Position numbers and translations under genes: made by a program. From assembly GCF_937915125.1 (NCBI RefSeq), contig NZ_CALDMP010000056.1, forward strand, positions 1 through 45,557: a stretch of 45,557 nucleotides of DNA, read 5' to 3'. Each line of letters starts with the position of its first letter. Positions within the stretch are counted from its first letter, which is position 1. Below the pieces are notes generated by a model. That model did not search any database. It was not told the origin of the DNA and was given only the letters and a program-made list of their open reading frames with translations. Shown one piece after another: positions 37,401 to 42,744 of this stretch. The stretch comes from an uncultured Ruminococcus sp. (lineage in GTDB: Bacteria; Bacillota; Clostridia; Oscillospirales; Ruminococcaceae).

Positions 37401-39070
37401 ATTCGACAGCCGGTCATTTCTCGCTTGTTAATATGACAAGAGTGGTGGATTTTTCAGAGTTTACGGAACGTTCAAACGGCACCGGTGCACAATTCCATGA
37501 ACAGACTTTACACGAACTTCTTTATGACAAGGTAACCGTGCAGACCAATTCTGACAATAAGGGCGCCTATAATGAAGTTACAAGTAAAACAGCAACTTCG
37601 CTGACATTTCATATTAACGGCACAGAGCGGTATTTTGAGTTTGCCGGCAGCAGCGGCAGTATAGATCTGGTTGTGGAGGAGCCATTGTGCGAAGATTACT
37701 ATCTTAGTCTGTATGTTCCAAAAACCTCTGGTCAGGCAGATGTGGTACAAATCCAACCCTCTGGTATGCTTGGAACCGTCAGCGAAAACGGAACTGAGGC
37801 ATCCGGTAATGTGATTCGTGCAACTGTTACCAGTAAGCTGAATGCGGCGCTGATTATCGGTGATTTCTATGAGCATAACGTCACAAGCTTCAGCGTGACT
37901 TCAAATCAGAATAGCAACATCATCACAGAGGCGAATAAAACTCTGACGGCTACCACAGTTGCAAGCATAAATCTGATTGATAACGATGCCCATACACAAG
38001 CACCTTATTTTGCAACAACGCTCAGTGACAGTTCAATCAATCTGTATCATTCCTTCAATTTGCAAATGATATGTCATAATACACTGACAACACAAACAGA
38101 TATCATTAAAGGAATTGAGAAAAATAACATTACAGCCACCTATTCTATTAACAACGGTGCGGAACAGTCAATCAGCGGCGATGATATCATACGAGAAACC
38201 AGCTATATCCAATGCACAACCGGAGATATCAAAGCAGCCTTGATTAATAAAAACAATAACTATACAGTGACTATCACTGGTACAGCTATTATGGAATTTT
38301 CCAATTTTAGTGATGAATTCCCATCTAACCCCAGTGATATCGACGGTATCGGTGTACAAGGAGCGGTGCGTTCTAATATTGCTTATCAGCAGAATAATCT
38401 GCCGTATTCTAAAATGTATGCGAAGTACGATCCAGTCAGACCATTCTTCTACACCAAGGATGATAATAGCGCACAGTTCTCATTTGATGTACTTGATGAG
38501 CTTGATGAAGAGGATATCGGTACAAACACAAAGAATAACAGCAGACTGGGTGTCAATGATTACTTCACATACAATAATGTGATACATGGCAAGTCCGTTT
38601 ATAATGCAATTGATATCAAGGACTACACGAACTCAACGTCGATCGAGTATACATTGGAGCTGTTCCGAAAAACGACCACAAACGGTGAGACGGAATATAA
38701 ACAGGTCAACATTTCTGACTATATTATAGATGTAAAACTGCTGGATTCCGATATTCCCTCTGAAGAAAACAATCTCACTGAACGTGTGGAAGAAGTGACA
38801 TGGACGGATGCAGACGGAAATGATGTCTCTGTCAATCGGTATGTATATACAAGAGATCTTGATCTTGATGGTATTGACAAGGATGCAGTCTTTTTTACAG
38901 ACTTCACCTGCAATGTTCTGAAAGATGAAGCCTTTACAAAGAAGGAATATGCAAACTATAAGATACAATTAACAGTTCATCTGAATGGCTCATCCAATAA
39001 TGAGAGAACTTCTTATATCATTTACACGAATGCCAAAATTGATCCTTCTATGATTGAAGAGGTATCTTAA
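28448..39070 (+). CDS. Giant secreted beta-helix protein with GLUG-like repeats (3540 aa)
   Basis: A 3540-residue uninterrupted reading frame. The N-terminus is a signal peptide (basic KKKWIKRVVSF, then TTALVLIPSCTSM), with processing probably around residues 25-50. From ~220 to ~2550 there are more than 25 copies of a GG-[LVI]-[ILVF]-G turn (GGLVGSMAG, GGVIGYYAP, GGLIGYTGQ, GGLLGQVNT) separated by 25-60 residues with alternating beta-strand patterns, typical of GLUG/parallel beta-helix surface proteins. GCGTYNDPYIITSAKQLTKVA near residue 1580 is the usual start of such helices, suggesting at least two helical blocks. Residues ~2550-3540 are non-repetitive and beta-rich. There is no dockerin, LPXTG or SLH module. 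The ATG at 28448 follows AGGTGATACT. Likely an adhesin, stalk or matrix protein; no enzymatic motif recognised. Confidence 0.75.
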   Translation: MKLQTSHKKKWIKRVVSFTTALVLIPSCTSMYDMADYFDFSDIMLSANAEAVYDTSKFSNMEALSLGLKDFAEYSRCYANDPDFAAAHQEDEVKLNPAGYWKLESSGDDAYVPLGTEASPFKGTIRVNALEESQSFLLLMDSPLFDIVYDSVNIYKGETTAPVPLEFIKIESNEKPLMANEVRYAETQENSTLWKVNLSDQTREETINGSKITYGNFHTYGGVIGKMNENAVLNLEFTDKSTAEQGATVKRSTAQGILCGEMTNGASLTATYINSTGRAIKVGEDVNASTGGLVGSMAGAAFTLNPGSSALNFAVNTGDKGNGLIAGSAGASSVINLPNELIVSGSVTSSGKCAGGLVGSLNSSDIIIGETGTGSVTLNGVTVSGTDKVGGVIGYYAPSTNNDNTLNNITYNLTNCTISGNNPGGIVGEYDSVGGETFDVSKFVFSGTKFNKGSAGGVFGVYNANGDTTITGEFSAPESSVEYGGVIGKYTSNGLANSLILKGLTVDSVNQTTDKKKLGGVILNVTDESYIKVDGVTVDVTGGAEKCDTSNPFGGIVSTIGSSTTSGSFLDVAGDFTLTTSAAYNGGAIAGSFKNGVLRLAGTTDISGAQTANGYGQLIYENDNTLVYAKGSGSDANWTFKRNADTTASDLGQWGEVVRLFGTSNAEDAGIVTVNETDHTVTIAEADTSISDTASFAKVALNMQLNDGENHGALCFADITDSKKQTLLSGIINVENKIELTGTGLLGLMRDGGNGKYLKHDNNTFENSPDFFSGKIKGSNNAEIVLNVGESYGVDSADSETVSATGGHIYLSKNYGHDAQGLISFGKGATIEDLTISGSMSVEKTSDTTYNHLYMAAAMGVMTNGASLNNVNITTEITSNKDVNSKYYIGGVSGVFDGKDTSEYSLSIIDSQIKPNITLTGDVASYHDFNNKNIYAGGVLGLLKGAETTKYNVTIKGTEISPIIKLGDDVGNVTDSFIGGMIGYVRKNTTNEREISLNTVTMNGAVVEQICQYSGGLLGAFWDRTQVTIDGLTITGSKVENKRTSDNNNLSGLVYRATGKWDINELNISNTDFSATNNAHINFGLIVNEAYNGNDGLYLNLKNSGYSLTDVTIPTLTKDGYYADEIAAKTASSEGNVVSGGNGTGIININMNTADGSDTKITDTGTYQNRVIKDKLIANQNARYYYNLDVIKAKETPTDGEKFLMWSIYNNYASSNIQNYGVLTNVTNNDVTSLKDIDLTGLSYYPVNAGSVTFGTAEIKLGFNEIKSWESDNTNNTDNWARYPDTTGDMNKTIDTERRNQHYLMHNGLFNNVTGTLKANGRVTFSGDFGGVGNAGMLVGNELTGNIDLTKGVTLKEVKPSVPDSPMLVNYINGTAADISPQFLLSGLRLEGYSAENTSTVASALINKAEGTNMKLIFSDIKLDARNGDTISDLNWTDAAAQAMNEAYGTSRSIFSKATLFKSLKSNSTDTIEYYYTWDEDWGKDEGETAPRRNVTYGKEVNFNPYTGFYKDEDEQEKSGERRYSGTKRTFTNPTDGSDTEFDFGNGFLPYVSINNIDATYNISEVKVNFVSSGLTEGCGTYNDPYIITSAKQLTKVAYYINSVNAVLDTIRLPNQLNATWHDAENGDSIYKKNDSTSSYDSEDGETNGITTWTYSAAREYLAGAYYVIADDMTLGSDFPGIGKGGASENGKTVFHGVIVGEKKSDGTYPTITNYSVNSFIYISNGSVVKNLNFIVDSKTGTESPITINQSSNQGNALYGYMGTTASEARYYGGVFGEIMGGDNIIDNVSVTFTDNRPILLRDGQRHLIALGGFAGAIVNGGLIFRGKNSVTGLKVYSRSNATQTTISENEKVLDIESGLGKDVYKQLYVNPYVGRVINGYAVNEGSSVLNNTDKHYTIDKITPPNEEDKLDVDYDNSKIDIPNAQALFVMSLITQSTAGTAVSQDGDYGVSQSYGINTKVFCGSNHLGDYSQVGLKNEANAIYTDKADLSDYSSNAFKDVAVALDETRKTAVPYIIYAYTKADSDGNYPARTITTTGYAKSGASVATIQSENKFWDITLKENGDFKDFGKYTSFRGIGSVGLRSKGVKDNNKGDRDKYNKYNMKVNSFDGNGNTICLSIKMTRYQREHENYFYKLNISENTKFTAKWPSSYGIDTYTESLLGLGLFDMTWTKDENSYYKNFTLTGYVKDVCYKSDGTGVTGTNAQTQLYAVGGVVGQGYYGFYQNFDNIYFDGLEIDGSYACGGLIGMNSDISGKDMRIQKCNSVGQGISVTGGYFGIDDNPRIGIGSLVGMSIGTTVHIDGADPEHNIEKSDMYISKVSTYYTGEDNRCVVGGLIGYTGQGAEIKNVNIVAMNDGSVIGADNVAIVGGILGFTQRHDTRDSSLVFENCSITNISVKARRCAGGLFGRSWYNDWGPTSLEVTNCSVIGNGTTSVISANGTTINDAYDIVGGLLGQVNTKNGNQTIDGCTVSGYTIKGCNVGGLIGHVRYQGSGDGTNGSGTVPCIIRNTVVSDCNIQGKNYYGGLVGENRIYISGYNISTNNVIFKDWEGNGKTDKAGAFVGKNFNTSRQVNLVAVAKYADRDKISKVPTSDIKTNPGSPFIVYADYTAQSLISSKNTENISSFGNDNNIDDQKKAPYLTINPSSAMGNGAYISGDGAYQLSESLAGYEDYTSGKSAAARIYADYAAETKPNRAYAVSMTSPISNITDPVSLETFFQQNAASGEFKVSTWNTEMGAREGVDDFTLLVINDANDPENTTNLIDNYIRLMTNTDTHYMADSSGKYNVEVTPCRYNSETHQFELHSEIDSGLTQVGKANALNSTDGKFYQNGYYQMNLENADSKYDDQFTLIDVQYYDPTNTNKIAYHLYVPVLTKKTVNIEFMAASISGSDYKAMDYINKIESEINAGKNANDPTILVDSMDVWTTTYIRFKYPVDQVNELLRLGSDLKWNHDKQVSIVWTRENNIPDDTKMVLIDPNQNKDKAYYSTAGHFSLVNMTRVVDFSEFTERSNGTGAQFHEQTLHELLYDKVTVQTNSDNKGAYNEVTSKTATSLTFHINGTERYFEFAGSSGSIDLVVEEPLCEDYYLSLYVPKTSGQADVVQIQPSGMLGTVSENGTEASGNVIRATVTSKLNAALIIGDFYEHNVTSFSVTSNQNSNIITEANKTLTATTVASINLIDNDAHTQAPYFATTLSDSSINLYHSFNLQMICHNTLTTQTDIIKGIEKNNITATYSINNGAEQSISGDDIIRETSYIQCTTGDIKAALINKNNNYTVTITGTAIMEFSNFSDEFPSNPSDIDGIGVQGAVRSNIAYQQNNLPYSKMYAKYDPVRPFFYTKDDNSAQFSFDVLDELDEEDIGTNTKNNSRLGVNDYFTYNNVIHGKSVYNAIDIKDYTNSTSIEYTLELFRKTTTNGETEYKQVNISDYIIDVKLLDSDIPSEENNLTERVEEVTWTDADGNDVSVNRYVYTRDLDLDGIDKDAVFFTDFTCNVLKDEAFTKKEYANYKIQLTVHLNGSSNNERTSYIIYTNAKIDPSMIEEVS

Positions 39071-39074
39071 AACG

Positions 39075-39119
39075 AATAGGCTTGATGAGGTTTTAACCCT
39101 CATCAAGCCTATTTTATTA
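39075..39119 (+). terminator. Terminator of the surface operon
   Basis: AATAGGCTTGATGAGG pairs with CCCTCATCAAGCCTATT, followed by TTATTAT, four bases after the giant gene's stop. Confidence 0.92.
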
Positions 39120-39120
39120 T

Positions 39121-39282
39121 GGACACCTTTAAAAAACTATGACGTTCGTCAAAATGCCCAATGAACACCGTCTTCGTCGTTGCAAAACCTTGCCAGACAC
39201 AAAGTATGCCTGCGGTTTTGCGCCTAGAATCCGGCGTCCCTTGTGCACTTTGCCGAATCGCCCTAGGTTTTTAGAGGTGCCC
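39121..39282. repeat. Family-B MITE-like element, second copy
   Basis: 162 bp, ends GGACACCTTTAAAAAACT / AGGTTTTTAGAGGTGCCC, flanked by TTAT (39117-39120, 39283-39286). The core contains GCAAAACCTTGCCAG ... GCCTGCGGTTTTGC. The ends match 17007-17171; the core matches 42584-42743 more closely. Confidence 0.82.
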
Positions 39283-39287
39283 TTATA

Positions 39288-39530
39288 TTATACGATTTCC
39301 TTATCATTCTGTTGAAGAAGTAGCCAGATAGCATTCTGTCGATCAAGGCGCAGTTCCTCCGCAACAGTCTTGCTTCGGCTGTCTCGATAGGTGCGGCTCA
39401 GATAGATGACTCTCAGATTCCAATACTGCTCCTGACGGCACAGCGGCTTACCAAACTGATACTTCCTCTGCATTATATCTGCAACAAGAGAAGGATCGGG
39501 CAGCCCCTTTTCAATAACAGGTGTCGGAGC
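39288..39530 (-). pseudogene. IS66-family transposase (TnpC) fragment
   Basis: The minus strand from 39530 reads APTPVIEKGLPDPSLVADIM followed by QRKYQFGKPLCRQEQYW, the recognisable central segment of IS66-type transposases (compare the usual PSLVAHI..KY..PLYRQE). It then loses similarity and stops at 39288 beside a mobile repeat. No start, catalytic core or C-terminus is left. It has the same orientation as the TnpB-like remnant at 42440-42547. Confidence 0.75.
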
Positions 39531-39535
39531 CCATC

Positions 39536-39592
39536 TATTTTGTCATCCAGAAGTGAACATATTTTGTCAGGGATAGTCACTGTAATTTGTCA
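39536..39592. repeat. Three short direct repeats (TATTTTGTCA)
   Basis: TATTTTGTCA at 39536-39545 and 39560-39569 and TAATTTGTCA at 39583-39592; the last two continue with GGG. Reiterated short motifs like this occur at ends of some insertion sequences. 39593-39662 holds nothing I can name. Confidence 0.4.
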
Positions 39593-39662
39593 GGGTATGT
39601 GGAAAACAAACTGACGCCCCCGACTCTAACAGTATTTCACCAGTTTAAATCGCTAAATCCAC

Positions 39663-39699
39663 ACCTAAAAAATAATTCCCGGTCACGCAACCGGGAATT
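39663..39699 (-). terminator. Terminator of the diguanylate cyclase gene
   Basis: AATTCCCGGT/ACCGGGAATT around a 6-base loop; on the minus strand it is followed by ATTTTTTAGG. Confidence 0.85.
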
Positions 39700-39701
39700 T
39701 T

Positions 39702-40745
39702 TCATCTTTTATCACCAGAAACTCTGTAATATTCCTTCTTCTCATCATACATTCTCGTATCTGCAAGGTGCATGATGCCAAGAATACTGTCGGAATCTCC
39801 TGTATCTGCCTCACCTACTGAGATTGAAAGCCTGGTGCCTGTTGTGCAGATATGGCTTTCTGCCTCATCGTGAAGCATTTTCGGGAAATTCTGTTCCGTT
39901 TGTGTCTTTATTATGGCGGTAAATTCATCACCGCCTATTCTATAGCATTTGCCGTATGGTGCAATTACCTTTTTTAAACAATCTGCCGCTGACAGTATCA
40001 TTTCATCACCTGCGGCATGACCGTATGTATCATTTTCACGTTTCAGACCATTTACGTCCATGCTTACTAATTTGAAATATTCCTGAGGTTTAACGCTCTG
40101 AATGTCCTTGTCGTAACTTGCACGGTTGTAAAGTCCTGTCATCTGGTCGCATTCAATGAGAAATTTGTTTCTGTGCATGAGGAGCATTCTCTCAATTTTT
40201 ACTCTTGACAGATAGGAACTTAATGCAATGCTTACAAAGCTGAATGCGCAGATGTTATACATATTGAATCCAAGCACATCCATTGGCATAACAGGAATTG
40301 CGGCTATGAGGTATACTATGATTGCAATAAGAATTGTGCTTATGAATCTCAGCGGGATATCAGTAAAAACAATTGGCACTGCAACAAGCAGAATGATAAA
40401 CGTAAGCGTCGGAGTATCGGGGTTATTCACAGATAAACCAATTCCGAAACCGTATAAAATGAAGATAAAAAGGTCTTCAAGGAGCATTATTTTGTCTGTT
40501 TTCAGAACAACCAGTGCCAGATGAATGAGGGTTGTAAGCACAAAGGCAGTAAGATATATGATTCTGTTCACATATCCTATTCCGGAAACAAAGGATACTG
40601 CACACAGACCTAAAAAGACAAATGAGCATAGTACCGTATACATTCTCAGGCACTTCTTGTTTTCTTCCTTGATGTTGCCGGCTATTTCTTTGTATTCTTC
40701 CGCTTCAATGCCGCCGTACAGCATCAGTTTTTTCATGTTTATCAT
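39702..40745 (-). CDS. Membrane-bound diguanylate cyclase (GGDEF)
   Basis: A 347-residue protein. Residues ~35-190 contain about six hydrophobic segments (for example LCSFVFLGLCAVSFVSGIGY, FIILLVAVPIVFTDIPL), with no recognised sensor family. A GGDEF domain follows at ~195-345: DQMTGLYNRASYD, SMDVNGLKRENDTYGHAAGDE and the intact signature RIGGDEF near residue 270, so it should make c-di-GMP from two GTP at the inner membrane face. No RxxD inhibitory site precedes the signature at the usual distance. The ATG at 40745 is six bases after GGAGG. It lies 41 bp downstream of the dehydrogenase fusion in the same direction, suggesting an operon that couples c-di-GMP to UDP-sugar or polysaccharide metabolism. 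Confidence 0.9.
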   Translation of the reverse strand: MINMKKLMLYGGIEAEEYKEIAGNIKEENKKCLRMYTVLCSFVFLGLCAVSFVSGIGYVNRIIYLTAFVLTTLIHLALVVLKTDKIMLLEDLFIFILYGFGIGLSVNNPDTPTLTFIILLVAVPIVFTDIPLRFISTILIAIIVYLIAAIPVMPMDVLGFNMYNICAFSFVSIALSSYLSRVKIERMLLMHRNKFLIECDQMTGLYNRASYDKDIQSVKPQEYFKLVSMDVNGLKRENDTYGHAAGDEMILSAADCLKKVIAPYGKCYRIGGDEFTAIIKTQTEQNFPKMLHDEAESHICTTGTRLSISVGEADTGDSDSILGIMHLADTRMYDEKKEYYRVSGDKR

Positions 40746-40786
40746 ATTACACCTCCGGGATGCAAATGTTTATAGAAATTACTGTT

Positions 40787-42265
40787 TTAATCTCTCTTGA
40801 AAATATCTCTTGTGTAAACCTTTTCTTTTACATCATCAAGACAGGCATCATAGCGATTTGCAATAATTGCCTGAGATATAGACTTGAATTCCTTTAAATC
40901 ACCTATTACACGACTACCAAAAAATGTTGAACCTGCCGGCAGTGTGGGTTCATAGATAACAACGGTAGCGCCTTTTGCCTTAATACGCTTCATAACGCCT
41001 TGGATACTGCTCTGACGGAAGTTGTCAGAATTGGATTTCATAGTAAGACGATACACGCCCACAATAACTTGTTTTTCCTTACAACTGTCATATTCATTAT
41101 TATTTCCGTAGCTGTAGTAACCGGCTTTTTCAAGCACACGGTCAGCTATAAAATCTTTACGTGTTCTGTTGGATTCTACAATAGCAGACATCATATTCTG
41201 CGGAACATTCTCAAAATTTGCAAGGAGCTGCTTTGTGTCCTTTGGCAGACAGTAACCGCCATAGCCAAAAGAAGGATTGTTGTAATGTGTACCGATTCTT
41301 GGGTCAAGGCAAACACCATTGATGATTTCCTGTGTGTTCAAACCCTTTGATTCTGCATAAGTATCAAGTTCGTTGAAGTAAGAAACACGAAGTGCAAGGT
41401 ATGTATTTGCGAAAAGCTTTACTGCCTCTGCTTCGGTAAATCCCATGAATAGAGTATCAATGTTCTCCTTAATTGCACCCTGCTGGAGGAGTTTTGCAAA
41501 AATCTCTGCCTTTTCTCTTGAATCATCATCGCAGGAAACGATAATTCTTGACGGGAAGAGATTGTCATACAGTGCCTTGGATTCACGGAGGAATTCGGGA
41601 CTGAATATGATGTTTTTGGTGTTGTACTTCTCTCTTACTGATGCGGTATAGCCTACAGGGATAGTTGACTTTATAATCATCAGTGCATCGGGATTTACTT
41701 TCAGAACAAGTTCAATTACAGCTTCAACAGCTGATGTATCGAAGAAATTCTTCTTACTGTCATAGTTTGTAGGTGCAGCAATGATTACAAAGTCAGCGTT
41801 CTTGTATGCTGATTCTCCGTCCAGAGTTGCTGTAAGGTCAAGTTCCTTTTCGGCAAGATACTTCTCAATGTAGTCGTCCTGAATGGGTGACTTTTTGTTG
41901 TTGATCATATCAACCTTTTCAGGAACAATGTCAACTGCAACAACGTGGTTGTGCTGTGCGAGAAGAGTTGCTAGGGAAAGACCTACATAGCCTGTACCTG
42001 CAACTGCGATGTTGTAGGACTTGTCAACGGTTGTGTGAGCGTCTGACATTTCATCACTCACAAACATATCTACTACTTCAAAGCCGAGTACTTCTCCCAA
42101 TGTCTGCATCTGCTCCACTGTCGGAATATAGTCCTTGTTCTCTATACGACCGATCATTGCACGGTTGATGCCTGTAGCATCGGCAAGCTGTGCTTGGGTA
42201 AGTCCTTTTTCCTTTCGGAGAGTGTGGATTGTATCCACGAGTTTATCAATAGATAGCTTTTTCAT
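40787..42265 (-). CDS. HTH-XRE / nucleotide-sugar (UDP-glucose type) dehydrogenase fusion
   Basis: A 492-residue cytosolic protein. The N-terminal ~65 residues form a Cro/CI-type HTH (LRKEKGLTQAQLADATGINRAMIGRIEN). A UDP-glucose/GDP-mannose dehydrogenase follows from ~85: Rossmann motif AVAGTGYVGLSLATLLA, VIIAAPTNYD, KSTIPVGYT, PEFLRESKAL, AVKLFANTYLALR and the active-site loop FGYGGYCLPKD with the catalytic Cys near residue 338. It should oxidise a UDP-sugar with two NAD+ to the uronate for exopolysaccharide, and may bind DNA through the HTH. The ATG at 42265 follows GGAG at nine bases; the in-frame ATG at 42283 lies inside the palindromic operator and lacks a ribosome site. Two copies of a 19-bp near-palindrome flank its promoter, consistent with autoregulation. 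Probably co-transcribed with the diguanylate cyclase. Confidence 0.9.
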   Translation of the reverse strand: MKKLSIDKLVDTIHTLRKEKGLTQAQLADATGINRAMIGRIENKDYIPTVEQMQTLGEVLGFEVVDMFVSDEMSDAHTTVDKSYNIAVAGTGYVGLSLATLLAQHNHVVAVDIVPEKVDMINNKKSPIQDDYIEKYLAEKELDLTATLDGESAYKNADFVIIAAPTNYDSKKNFFDTSAVEAVIELVLKVNPDALMIIKSTIPVGYTASVREKYNTKNIIFSPEFLRESKALYDNLFPSRIIVSCDDDSREKAEIFAKLLQQGAIKENIDTLFMGFTEAEAVKLFANTYLALRVSYFNELDTYAESKGLNTQEIINGVCLDPRIGTHYNNPSFGYGGYCLPKDTKQLLANFENVPQNMMSAIVESNRTRKDFIADRVLEKAGYYSYGNNNEYDSCKEKQVIVGVYRLTMKSNSDNFRQSSIQGVMKRIKAKGATVVIYEPTLPAGSTFFGSRVIGDLKEFKSISQAIIANRYDACLDDVKEKVYTRDIFKRD

Positions 42266-42281
42266 TTTTATCCACTCCAAC

Positions 42282-42300
42282 ATTCTGTTTTAAACTGAAT
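42282..42300. promoter_or_regulatory. Operator copy 1 (19-bp near-palindrome)
   Basis: ATTCTGTTTTAAACTGAAT: ATTC-x-GTTT-x-AAAC-x-GAAT symmetry, located in the leader of the dehydrogenase fusion just downstream of the expected transcription start. Confidence 0.65.
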
Positions 42301-42320
42301 TTTTTTGATAGTGTAGTTTT

Positions 42321-42349
42321 ATTATACTACTATTAAAATCAATTGTCAA
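42321..42349 (-). promoter_or_regulatory. Promoter of the dehydrogenase-GGDEF operon
   Basis: Minus-strand perfect TTGACA (42344-42349), 17 bases, perfect TATAAT (42321-42326). Consensus strength suggests it is normally held down by a repressor. Confidence 0.85.
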
Positions 42350-42372
42350 TGATATTGGAACGACTTTTTGGG

Positions 42373-42391
42373 ATTCTGTTTTCAGCTGAAT
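42373..42391. promoter_or_regulatory. Operator copy 2 (same 19-bp motif upstream of the promoter)
   Basis: ATTCTGTTTTCAGCTGAAT, 17 of 19 positions identical to 42282-42300, centred 91 bp from it and upstream of the -35. Confidence 0.65.
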
Positions 42392-42439
42392 GGTACGAAT
42401 ACCGAACCAAACAACTGTTAAGGGTGTAATCGCTCGCTG

Positions 42440-42547
42440 TTTTATTGCTTGGTTCTTTAGTGAATCTATTGCTTTATGCATATCCGTGTATCCGCACACG
42501 ATATATATACGCTCTGTACGGTTGATATCTCCTATCAGTTCTGGAAC
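42440..42547 (-). pseudogene. IS66-family TnpB-like N-terminal fragment
   Basis: The minus strand reads VPELIGDINRTERIYIVCGY followed by TDMHKAIDSLKNQ, matching the well-known start of IS66 OrfB/TnpB (..IYLVCGYTDMRKSIDGL..). Similarity stops after about 35 codons, and the frame runs into the dehydrogenase upstream region. No complete protein can be made. Confidence 0.72.
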
Positions 42548-42583
42548 CCACCAGTCTGTGCTGCTACAGAGAGATTGTTCGTA

Positions 42584-42743
42584 ATACTAATCTCTGACCA
42601 AACCCATGAAAATCTTCACCGCCATCCACTCGCTGCTCGTCGTCAAACGCCCTTGCCAGGCGACAGCCTGCCTGCGGACGTTTTCCTTGATCAGCGAATG
42701 CCTGTCGGCGAATCTTTTCATGGAACTGATCAGAGATTAGTAT
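42584..42743. repeat. Family-D MITE-like element (ATACTAATCTCTGA ends)
   Basis: 160 bp, ends ATACTAATCTCTGACC / GATCAGAGATTAGTAT. The core holds AAACGCCCTTGCCAG ... GCCTGCGGACGTTT with a nested CAGGC/GCCTG stem. The ends differ from families A and B, but the core architecture is shared. It joins directly to the truncated integrase gene. Confidence 0.8.
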
Positions 42744-42744
42744 A

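Noticed and set aside
42390..42584. Plus-strand 64-codon frame over the operator and TnpB remnant
   Set aside because: It is antisense to the IS66 TnpB-like remnant, which has recognisable residues on the minus strand.
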